From an uncultured Odoribacter sp. (GTDB lineage: Bacteria; Bacteroidota; Bacteroidia; Bacteroidales; Marinifilaceae), in the NCBI GenBank assembly GCA_947039985.1, contig CAMRAP010000036.1:1-10690 (forward strand): a stretch of DNA of 10,690 nt. The letters are read 5' to 3'. Below the pieces are notes generated by a model, which made no database searches, was not told the DNA's origin, and saw only the letters and a list, made by a program, of their open reading frames with translations. This document shows positions 1 to 6,020 of this stretch, in pieces. A program made the translations under genes and the position numbers. Positions within the stretch are counted from its first letter, which is position 1. Every line of letters starts with the position of its first letter.

Positions 1-1
1 A

Positions 2-436
2 GGTGAAATTAAAGAGAATTTAGTTGAAGAACATACCGGAATTAGCAAGGATTTCAATAGCTTCGAGTTGTTGAGTACAATTATTAAGAAGGATCATTTA
101 AAAGCGAATCGCATCATCAATTATTTTGAAGCGAATTCGAAAAATAATCCATTGGTGTTGACCATAAGTGCATTATTTCGATATTTTCTGAATTTACTCA
201 CCTATCATTATCAAAAAAAGACAACACCTAATATACAGGAAATGGCAAAACTATTAGGGGTTCATCCATTTTTTATGAAAGATTATACGGATGGCGCACG
301 TATCTATAATGCGATGAAATGTGCTACTGTAATATCACTTTTACGTGAATATGATATGAAATCCAAAGGTGTAGGTAATGCAAATATTTCCAATGGGGAA
401 CTCTTGAAGGAGTTGATTTTTAAAATCATGCATTAA
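2..436 (+). CDS. holA: DNA polymerase III subunit delta, C-terminal part (5' end outside window)
   Basis: The reading frame is open from the first bases of the window to a TAA at 434-436, giving the last 144 residues. HolA is the clamp-loader subunit that opens the beta sliding clamp. The visible part matches the C-terminal helical domain of Bacteroidota HolA: an ISKDF-N-FEL stretch near the left edge, then LKANRIINYF and KNNPL, a helix ending NLLTYH, and the late blocks KDYTDGARIYNAMKC, LLREYD and KSKGV, with GELLKEL close to the stop. The TTG at 68 is an internal leucine codon, not a start, because the homologous sequence continues upstream of it. The N-terminal AAA+-like domains are off the window. 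The next gene starts 29 bases downstream on the same strand, so co-transcription is likely. Family recognition is from memory of Bacteroidota homologues. Confidence 0.9.
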   Translation, partial: GEIKENLVEEHTGISKDFNSFELLSTIIKKDHLKANRIINYFEANSKNNPLVLTISALFRYFLNLLTYHYQKKTTPNIQEMAKLLGVHPFFMKDYTDGARIYNAMKCATVISLLREYDMKSKGVGNANISNGELLKELIFKIMH

Positions 437-465
437 TTGTATATCTTGAAATAGAATTTTATAAA

Positions 466-1005
466 ATGAACATAACTTCTTCCTTATACATGAATACTTT
501 TCATAAAGCCATATTTTTTGATCGAGATGGTACGATTAATTCTGATGAAGGACACTACTATATATATAGATCTGAAGATTTTATATTTAACCCAGGTGTG
601 ATAAAAGGAATGAAGTGTTTACAAGAAGTGGGATATTTATTATTTGTCATAACTAATCAAGGGGGAGTAGCAAAAGGAGTTTACACAGATAAAGAGGTGG
701 ATGATGTCCATAACTATATGTGTGAGGAGCTAAAAAAAGAAGGTGTTCTTATTACAAAAATTTATTATTGCCCTCACCATGATAGTATTTCATCCTGTGA
801 TTGTCGAAAGCCATCGCCCTATATGGTAAATAGTGCCATCCAAGAGTTTTGTATAGATAAAGAACAATCTTGGTTTATTGGTGACAGTACACGTGATATA
901 GAGTGTGCAAAAGCTGCAGGTATTCCATCCATTCACATCCAAAAGAACCAAGATATCACACCTATTATTGCAAAAATTTTACAGAAAGCTTCTAAAAACG
1001 GATAA
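466..1005 (+). CDS. gmhB: HAD-IIIA phosphatase, D-glycero-D-manno-heptose-1,7-bisphosphate 7-phosphatase-like
   Basis: A 179-residue cytoplasmic HAD phosphatase. Motif I is FFDRDGT with nucleophile Asp19 and general acid Asp21. Motif II is ITNQ at 62-65. Motif III is RKPSP at 114-118 and motif IV is GDSTRD at 139-144. A structural zinc site is visible as Cys102-x-His104 and Cys111-x-Cys113, the hallmark of the GmhB/HisB-N group. GmhB removes the 7-phosphate in ADP-heptose synthesis for the LPS inner core; HisB-N acts on histidinol phosphate. Overall resemblance and length favour GmhB, but the zinc loop is several residues shorter than I recall for E. coli GmhB, so the substrate is inferred. 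No other heptose or histidine gene is in view. The ATG at 466 has an A-rich upstream context; the ATG at 490 (Met9) would also leave motif I intact. It lies 29 bases after holA and 90 bases before guaB. Confidence 0.78.
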   Translation: MNITSSLYMNTFHKAIFFDRDGTINSDEGHYYIYRSEDFIFNPGVIKGMKCLQEVGYLLFVITNQGGVAKGVYTDKEVDDVHNYMCEELKKEGVLITKIYYCPHHDSISSCDCRKPSPYMVNSAIQEFCIDKEQSWFIGDSTRDIECAKAAGIPSIHIQKNQDITPIIAKILQKASKNG

Positions 1006-1039
1006 AAACGTTTTTTATGGAAAAATTAATCATACAGAT

Positions 1040-1071
1040 TTTGTCTATTCTGTGAAATTTGAGTAATTTCG
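1040..1071 (+). promoter_or_regulatory. Candidate Bacteroidota-type promoter of guaB
   Basis: A TTTG at 1040-1043 is followed after 20 bases by TAATTTCG at 1064-1071, one mismatch from the Bacteroidota -7 consensus TAnnTTTG. Initiation would fall a few bases beyond 1071 and leave a leader of about 20 bases before the ATG at 1096. A short GAG/CTC-type inverted repeat (TTGAG at 1058-1062, CTCAA at 1072-1076) brackets the -7 box and could be an operator, but it is only 5 bp. In an AT-rich genome such matches occur by chance, so this is tentative. Confidence 0.4.
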
Positions 1072-1095
1072 CTCAATTTTAAATTTTAAAGAAAT

Positions 1096-2601
1096 ATGGC
1101 TCATTACATAAAAGAAGTATCCCGCACATTTGGAGAGTATTTATTGATTCCGTCACTAACAACTAAAGAGTGTACGCCAGATAATGTATCTTTAAAGACT
1201 CCTATCGTTAAATATCGTAAAGGAGAAACACCTGCAATCCAATTAAACATTCCGTTTGTATCGGCAGTGATGCAAGCAGTATCAGATGATGGCTTAGCAA
1301 TTGCTTTGGCTCGCAGCGGAGGATTGTCATTTGTTTTTGGTTCTCAGACAATCGAAAGTCAGGCTAATATGGTGAGTAAGGTAAAAAAATACAAAGCTGG
1401 ATTTGTCGTGAGTGATTCTAACTTAAGTGCTAGTGCCACTTTACAAGATGTTGTTGACTTAAAGAACAAGACGGGGCATTCAACAATTGCTATTACTGAC
1501 AATGGAACTTCTAACGGTAAACTTTTAGGAATTGTTACTGGTCGTGACTATCGACTATCAACAGAGTTATTAGCGTGTCCGGTCACTGAGTTCATGACTC
1601 CATTTAATAAATTGATTTTTGGAGAATTAGGAATTACATTAAGCGAAGCAAACACTATAATTTGGGATAATAAACTAAATTGTTTGCCTATCATTGACAA
1701 AAATCAGAATCTACAATATTTTGTGTTCCGTAAGGATTACGATAGCCACCTTGAAAATCCAAACGAATTACTTGATAGCCATAAGCAACTGATGGTTGGT
1801 GCTGGTATTAATAGTCGAGATTACAAGGAGCGTGTACCAGCTTTAGTAGAAGCAGGTGTTGATGTTCTTGTATTGGATTCTTCTGATGGTTTTTCAGAGT
1901 GGCAATATGAGGCTGTGGCTTGGGTAAAAGAAACCTATAAGGAAGAAGTAAGAGTCGGTTGTGGTAATGTGGTTGACAAAGAGGGCTTTTTATATTTGGT
2001 GAAAGCTGGAGCTGATTTCGTGAAAGTTGGTATTGGTGGCGGTTCTATCTGTATCACTCGTGAACAAAAAGGTATTGGACGTGGTCAGGCAACTGCGCTC
2101 ATTGAAGTATGCCAAGCTCGTCAAGAGTATTTCGAAGAGACTGGAATTTATGTGCCTATTTGCTCTGATGGAGGTCTGGTACATGATTATCATATGACTC
2201 TAGCCCTAGCTATGGGTGCTGACTTTTTAATGATGGGACGCTATTTTGCCCGTTTTGATGAAAGTGCTAGTAAGAAATTAGCTATCGGTAATGGCTATGT
2301 GAAAGAGTATTGGGGAGAAGGATCTAATCGTGCTCAAAACTGGCAACGTTATGACATGGGTGATAACTCTAAAACATCTCTTAAGTTTGAAGAAGGTGTT
2401 GACAGTTATGTTCCTTATGCTGGTAAAATGAAAGACAATTTGGCACTTACATTGGGTAAGATGAAATCAACGATGTGCAGTTGTGGTGCTCTTACTGTCC
2501 CACAATTACAAGATAAAGCTAAGATTACTTTGGTGTCTTCTACTTCTATTGTTGAAGGTGGTGCACACGACGTGATTCTAAAAGATACAAAAATTCAATA
2601 A
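1096..2601 (+). CDS. guaB: Inosine-5'-monophosphate dehydrogenase, Tritrichomonas-like type
   Basis: A complete 501-residue IMP dehydrogenase, the NAD-dependent enzyme converting IMP to XMP, the committed step to guanine nucleotides; cytoplasmic and usually tetrameric. The TIM barrel is interrupted at about residues 103-220 by a CBS-domain insert (two CBS-like halves, with LLGIVTGRDY and LNCLPIID visible). Catalytic Cys319 sits in GGGSICITREQ, the NAD-contacting Asp261 in DSSDGFSEWQ, and the mobile-flap dyad Arg418-Tyr419 in NWQRYD. The C-terminal signature EGGAHDVILKD is at 487-497. From the first residues (EYLLIPSLTT) to the end it follows the Tritrichomonas foetus enzyme far more closely than the common short bacterial GuaB, and Cys319, Arg382, Arg418 and Tyr419 have the same numbers as I recall for that protein. 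The start is a single clear ATG. It overlaps the convergent downstream gene by 7 bases. Confidence 0.96.
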   Translation: MAHYIKEVSRTFGEYLLIPSLTTKECTPDNVSLKTPIVKYRKGETPAIQLNIPFVSAVMQAVSDDGLAIALARSGGLSFVFGSQTIESQANMVSKVKKYKAGFVVSDSNLSASATLQDVVDLKNKTGHSTIAITDNGTSNGKLLGIVTGRDYRLSTELLACPVTEFMTPFNKLIFGELGITLSEANTIIWDNKLNCLPIIDKNQNLQYFVFRKDYDSHLENPNELLDSHKQLMVGAGINSRDYKERVPALVEAGVDVLVLDSSDGFSEWQYEAVAWVKETYKEEVRVGCGNVVDKEGFLYLVKAGADFVKVGIGGGSICITREQKGIGRGQATALIEVCQARQEYFEETGIYVPICSDGGLVHDYHMTLALAMGADFLMMGRYFARFDESASKKLAIGNGYVKEYWGEGSNRAQNWQRYDMGDNSKTSLKFEEGVDSYVPYAGKMKDNLALTLGKMKSTMCSCGALTVPQLQDKAKITLVSSTSIVEGGAHDVILKDTKIQ

Positions 2602-3764
2602 CAGATAACAGAAGCAACAAAGTTTGTGGTTTCAGTTATTGGAGTTAGATTTAAATAACCAGATTTTATCTGGTTATTTTCATATACTGCTGGATATTTT
2701 TGTTGTAAATGCAAATGTTCGGCTAGAGCAACACCTTTATTAAAATAGGCATTGATGGAAAACTGTCCCTCAGATGTAGCGCAAAGGTACTCGCGACTAA
2801 AGACAAGAGCTATAATCCCCATATTGTATCTTAGATTGATTTCAACACATGGCTGTACTGTAATTTTTTCCATTTTATCTTTATAGATCATCATATCTAC
2901 TCCAAAATATCCTCTATACAATGGTAGCAAATTGTTTAGCATCTTTAGAACTTCTAGCTTTAAGGCTTCGATTTTTTCTTCTCCTAGGAAGTTTGTCAGT
3001 TTTTCTTCTATTTTTTTCTGCTGACCAATATAATTTCCTTGATATTCACCTTGGTTTCCTGTGGTAAAAGTTGACCAACCTATAAATTCAATCCCCTCAT
3101 CTCCTGCAAAAAATTGCATGGCAAAGTCCTCTATTTTTTCTAGCCTTTTCTCTAGCATTACATATCCTTGACGCTTAAATATACCACTCAACCACTCTTT
3201 AGCTCTATCACTAATTTGATCTTCTATTGGTAAAAGTCCTTTGCCAGAGGATGACCATGGGGCTTTTATAAACCAATTTCCGGTGCTTATTTTTTGTTCT
3301 AGCTCCTTTAATGAATAGCATATTTGTGGGAGTATTTCAGTATCCAGAAAGGGTAATTGGGTCAATAGTCTACCAAGTCCTTCACGAGCAGTCTTACGAC
3401 TATACCACTCTTTCTTTTCCGGCAGCCACTCATCTCCCATTCCTCTTTTCGCCAGCCAATGGCATATCTTAGGACTCTCTCCCCAAGGTTCACCTTTTAA
3501 ATCAATACAAGACTTCAATTCATCCTCATTCACTGCTGTACATTTTAATTCCAATGGAGTATATACCGATTCAATAAATTCTTGATTAGGATTTGTTTTA
3601 ACCAATACACGATCTCCCTGTTTTCCCCAATATGCAGGTAAAAAAGCCAAATCATCCATCATCTTTACAATATTAGCCGATGGCGTATAAAATCGCTCTC
3701 CATTTGCAATTGCTAACTCACAATCAGAGTTAAATATTAAAAGTCTATTTGCCATCTTTATCAT
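2595..3764 (-). CDS. ATP-grasp-like protein of unknown substrate
   Basis: A 389-residue soluble protein that I cannot name. ATP-grasp features are visible. IKAPWSSSGKGL at 166-177 looks like the beta-strand plus glycine-rich loop that closes over ATP, with Lys167 as likely phosphate or adenine contact. Glu205 lies in a LEKR segment in the place of the adenine-binding strand. Asp290, Glu308 and Asn310 (GVDM at 288-291 and CVEINLRYNMG at 306-316) fit the Mg-binding D/E-x-N set. The N-terminus has an FNSDCELAIANG motif at 11-22, which I associate with a Bacteroidota-restricted family of hypothetical proteins. ATP-grasp enzymes usually ligate a carboxylate to an amine through an acyl-phosphate; which one here is unknown. 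The start could be the ATG at 3764 or at 3755 (Met4). No membrane segment or signal peptide. It is convergent with guaB and has its own candidate promoter. Confidence 0.75.
   Translation of the reverse strand: MIKMANRLLIFNSDCELAIANGERFYTPSANIVKMMDDLAFLPAYWGKQGDRVLVKTNPNQEFIESVYTPLELKCTAVNEDELKSCIDLKGEPWGESPKICHWLAKRGMGDEWLPEKKEWYSRKTAREGLGRLLTQLPFLDTEILPQICYSLKELEQKISTGNWFIKAPWSSSGKGLLPIEDQISDRAKEWLSGIFKRQGYVMLEKRLEKIEDFAMQFFAGDEGIEFIGWSTFTTGNQGEYQGNYIGQQKKIEEKLTNFLGEEKIEALKLEVLKMLNNLLPLYRGYFGVDMMIYKDKMEKITVQPCVEINLRYNMGIIALVFSREYLCATSEGQFSINAYFNKGVALAEHLHLQQKYPAVYENNQIKSGYLNLTPITETTNFVASVICY
2653..2679 (+). terminator. Probable guaB terminator inside the convergent gene
   Basis: A perfect 12-bp inverted repeat (AAATAACCAGAT / ATCTGGTTATTT) with a 3-base TTT loop lies 51 bases after the guaB stop. 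The right arm itself ends in T's and one more T follows. It falls inside the last part of the opposite-strand ATP-grasp gene, encoding roughly residues 362-370 there, so the sequence serves both as coding DNA and as a hairpin. The GC core is small (CCAG/CTGG), so strength is uncertain. Confidence 0.65.
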
Positions 3765-3793
3765 TCTTGTTAAGCAGCTTGTTTTATTGGGTA

Positions 3794-3801
3794 CAAAAAT
3801 A
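3794..3801 (-). promoter_or_regulatory. Candidate -7 box for the ATP-grasp-like gene
   Basis: Read on the - strand this is TATTTTTG, a full match to the Bacteroidota TAnnTTTG -7 element, 30 bases upstream of the ATG at 3764. No good TTTG -33 element lies at the expected distance. The identical octamer occurs before the next - strand gene (4899-4906). Confidence 0.4.
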
Positions 3802-3860
3802 ATCTCTTTTAGCTGAATAAATGATTTTTATTTATTTTCTTTGTTCTACAGATTAAAATT

Positions 3861-3884
3861 GCCCAGAATGATGCAATTCTGGGC
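3861..3884 (-). terminator. Intrinsic terminator of the DUF3089 lipoprotein gene
   Basis: A perfect 9-bp GC-containing stem (GCCCAGAAT / ATTCTGGGC) with a 6-base loop starts 25 bases past the stop codon of the lipoprotein gene. On the - strand it is followed by AATTTTAATC, a modest U-rich tail. It separates the lipoprotein gene from the ATP-grasp gene downstream on the same strand, arguing that the two are separate transcripts. Confidence 0.75.
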
Positions 3885-3909
3885 TGACTTCTTTACTTCA
3901 AAAATAAGG

Positions 3910-4866
3910 TTATTTTAGCTGAAAACGATTGACACGTTGTCTTACATTCTTTTTTAAATGGTTTTCATAGAAGACCAATTCATATAAATGATAATTGCCC
4001 TTTTTAAATAGCATATCTAATGAGGGTTCGTAATATTTTTCAGCATTTAATCCATCTACTATTAACACATTATGAATGTTATCTACCGAAACAGTCACTG
4101 TATCATTTAAATTTGCAGGAGTAGCATCTGTTCTCCAATTAATAGGATTAATACAAGCTGCATTGGGATCTAAAATACTACAAATAGCATCTGCATTTTT
4201 AACAGAGTTAAAGGAAATGGTAACACCTGCATCTGTAGAATCTGCTGCAAATTTTATATTTTGGTATTTATTCTGTTCTTCAGAAGTGATACCAAACCCT
4301 ACAGGATAAGCAGCAACCATTCGTGAATAGACATCCTTTGGCATTGTTTTAAGCAATTCAATAACCCCTTTTGCACCTTGGCTATAGCCTGCAAGAATAA
4401 AAGGTCGACCATTATTTTTATATTTGATATAATAGTCGAATGCTTCTTGTATATCTTTCATTGCATGAATAAAACGTGCATCAATCACACTATCTCCTTC
4501 CATCCACGACTCAAAGGTCAACTGCTCATAATATGGAGCGAATAAATTACAACTATCCGCAAAAACATTATCTGCGTATTCAAACTCTGGACGAAACATC
4601 GCTCGATGCTCTTCGTTATTGACATCTGCATAACGTTGAATCGTTCCGCTTGCATCCTTCCATTCCCAGACATAAGTGGATACAATATAAAATACGTCGA
4701 CATATTGAGGATTTATTTTTTTATTATTGGCATACCAAATTCGATCAGAGTCATATTTTGAATCTGGGCCTGAATACTCATCATCTTTTGAGCATCCAAC
4801 ACTTAAAAAAAGTGTAACAATAAGCACTACTTTACACCAGTTTTCACTAATAAATTTCTTTTTCAT
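3910..4866 (-). CDS. DUF3089 alpha/beta-hydrolase lipoprotein, probably surface-exposed
   Basis: A 318-residue protein starting MKKKF. Residues 1-24 are a signal peptide with a basic start and a hydrophobic stretch (VVLIVTLFLSVG), followed by lipid-modified Cys25; the -3 and -2 residues (Ser, Val) are slightly off the usual lipobox. Directly after the cysteine comes SKDDE, which fits the K-(D/E)2 lipoprotein export signal described in Capnocytophaga and Bacteroides, so outer-membrane surface display is inferred. The mature part fits DUF3089. The nucleophile elbow GYSQG carries Ser162, a CINPINW block at 238-244 matches the family's conserved NP-x-x-W region, and His293 in NYH near the C-terminus is the likely catalytic histidine. 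The acidic triad member is not certain. Substrate is unknown; family members are esterase- or lipase-like. An in-frame ATG exists at 4929, but it would place the promoter inside the gene and spoil the signal peptide, so 4866 is preferred. Confidence 0.87.
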   Translation of the reverse strand: MKKKFISENWCKVVLIVTLFLSVGCSKDDEYSGPDSKYDSDRIWYANNKKINPQYVDVFYIVSTYVWEWKDASGTIQRYADVNNEEHRAMFRPEFEYADNVFADSCNLFAPYYEQLTFESWMEGDSVIDARFIHAMKDIQEAFDYYIKYKNNGRPFILAGYSQGAKGVIELLKTMPKDVYSRMVAAYPVGFGITSEEQNKYQNIKFAADSTDAGVTISFNSVKNADAICSILDPNAACINPINWRTDATPANLNDTVTVSVDNIHNVLIVDGLNAEKYYEPSLDMLFKKGNYHLYELVFYENHLKKNVRQRVNRFQLK

Positions 4867-4888
4867 ATTCTTTTTATTTAAGTAATTA

Positions 4889-4934
4889 ATATTGTGAACA
4901 AAAATACTTACAATAACATAATTGATCACAATAT
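4889..4934. repeat. Perfect 9-bp inverted repeat framing the lipoprotein promoter
   Basis: The arms ATATTGTGA (4889-4897) and TCACAATAT (4926-4934) are exact reverse complements separated by 28 bases. The right arm covers the presumed -33 position and the left arm the presumed start point of the lipoprotein gene. Centre-to-centre distance is 37 bases. The TGTGA/TCACA cores resemble Crp/Fnr half-sites but are too far apart for one such dimer. An operator is an inference. Confidence 0.45.
4899..4930 (-). promoter_or_regulatory. Candidate promoter of the DUF3089 lipoprotein gene
   Basis: On the - strand the -7 box TATTTTTG (4899-4906) matches TAnnTTTG exactly. TGTG at 4927-4930, 20 bases upstream, is one base from the -33 TTTG. 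Initiation near 4892 would leave about 25 bases of leader before the ATG at 4866, supporting that start over the upstream in-frame one. Confidence 0.5.
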
Positions 4935-5038
4935 AAGTCTGTCAAATAGGCTACCAAATATGAATTTCACAAACCTATTAGCAATGAATTACGTTACGAT
5001 TAAGTAGGGATTCAATACTATAAATAAACAAAAACTAA

Positions 5039-6004
5039 ATGAAAAAGGAAGGAGTTTTATTCGCCTCATTAACAGTTCTAATTTTGGCTGTTTTAAATGT
5101 GATTATTCGTTTTTGTATTCTAGAATTCAATATAAATGTCATTGTTTTTACAAGTTTCATGATTTGTACAAGTGGTATCTCACTGATGCTCATTCGTAAG
5201 AAAACTACACCTAAAAAATGGAAAAGTGGAGTAAGATACTCTTGGTTATACACAATGATGCAGGTTATTCTAAGTTTTACGCTTATATCTAGTTTATTAT
5301 ACATCACTTCTACTGAAAACAGTTTGTTGTTTAATATTCAAATAATCATTGCATATATATTCGCCTATTTAATTTTTAAAAGAGTTCCGTATAAATGGGA
5401 TTATCTCGGGATTTTCTTTATTTTATTTGGCTTTGTATTCTTTATTTTTACTCTAGCATCACACCTTAGATTGGTGGTGTTTATCCTTGTATTTGTATCT
5501 GCCATAGCTAGTTCTATTCGCTCTATTGTTGTTGAAAGATCAACCGCTAAAAATCCTACAACTAGTGTTCGAGAAAAGTGTGGAATGTCTGGATTTACAT
5601 TGTTTTTGGCTGGTTTATGCTTAATCGTTTTTTTCTATACAGTTGCTTTATTTCGCACTTATGTTAATGATGTCATCCCTCATTCATTATCATTCATATC
5701 TTTTTTTCCAAGCCTAAAGGAAATGGGGGATCAAGACACGATCATAGCAGCTTGTCTTACAGGATTTGTAGTTAAATCTAGTGCAGTTTATTTATACTAC
5801 TCAACATTAAGATATGCTACCTCTGAAACCTTTATGACATTAAAAGCTTTTCAGCCTCTCGTCACCTATCTTTTGGAAATATGGGGTGCTATTTATTACA
5901 GCAGTATACATCCCGACCTGAGCAAGCAAGATTATATTTTGGGAGGAATTATTATTGTGGGGTCATTACTTATATTAATTACGCCCAGAAAAAAAACGCA
6001 CTAG
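5039..6004 (+). CDS. EamA-like drug/metabolite (DMT) superfamily membrane transporter
   Basis: A 321-residue integral inner-membrane protein with about ten hydrophobic helices, at roughly 6-27, 33-52, 67-90, 96-114, 121-140, 144-163, 184-206, 234-258, 267-288 and 298-316. The two halves resemble each other as in EamA proteins. Each has a helix with small and polar residues (SLLYITSTENSLLF at 85-98; YYSTLRYATSETF at 253-265), followed by one preceding a short basic or polar turn, then a final pair. A basic cytoplasmic loop (RKKTTPKKWK) follows helix 2 and the tail is RKKTH, consistent with both termini inside. The substrate cannot be read from sequence; DMT members export amino acids, sugars or other metabolites. 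The gene is divergent from the lipoprotein gene with a 172-base gap, in which I find no convincing + strand -7/-33 pair. Its stop lies within the shared terminator with miaA. Confidence 0.82.
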   Translation: MKKEGVLFASLTVLILAVLNVIIRFCILEFNINVIVFTSFMICTSGISLMLIRKKTTPKKWKSGVRYSWLYTMMQVILSFTLISSLLYITSTENSLLFNIQIIIAYIFAYLIFKRVPYKWDYLGIFFILFGFVFFIFTLASHLRLVVFILVFVSAIASSIRSIVVERSTAKNPTTSVREKCGMSGFTLFLAGLCLIVFFYTVALFRTYVNDVIPHSLSFISFFPSLKEMGDQDTIIAACLTGFVVKSSAVYLYYSTLRYATSETFMTLKAFQPLVTYLLEIWGAIYYSSIHPDLSKQDYILGGIIIVGSLLILITPRKKTH

Positions 6005-6020
6005 CTTAGCTAGAGCGTTT
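5994..6020 (-). terminator. Terminator shared by the convergent miaA and EamA genes
   Basis: Arms AAACGCACTAGC (5994-6005) and GCTAGAGCGTTT (6009-6020) pair with one mismatch around a 3-base loop. On the - strand the hairpin is followed by eight U's (A-run 5989-5996, overlapping the stem base), a strong intrinsic terminator for miaA. On the + strand only UUU follows, so termination of the EamA transcript should be weaker. The stop codons of both genes (TAG at 6002-6004 and TAG at 6010-6012) are inside the stem. Confidence 0.75.

Noticed and set aside
994..1015. Possible terminator after the GmhB-like gene (AAAAACG / CGTTTTT around the stop)
   Set aside because: Only two G-C pairs with A/T-only flanks, and it overlaps the stop codon; too weak to call in an AT-rich background.
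1990..2193. Open - strand frame of 67 codons opposite guaB
   Set aside because: Lies wholly inside a well-conserved enzyme gene, shows no recognisable domain, and has no promoter or start context of its own.
4867..4929. Longer N-terminus for the DUF3089 lipoprotein (start at 4929)
   Set aside because: It would place a 21-residue segment ahead of the signal peptide and include the -7 box; the ATG at 4866 gives a normal lipoprotein signal.
4945..4979. Inverted repeat AATAGG / CCTATT upstream of the EamA gene
   Set aside because: Six-base arms 23 bases apart are expected by chance, and no promoter element lines up with them.
5035..5307. Open - strand frame of 90 codons opposite the start of the EamA gene
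   Set aside because: Covers the first two membrane helices of a clear transporter gene in the other strand and has no domain of its own.
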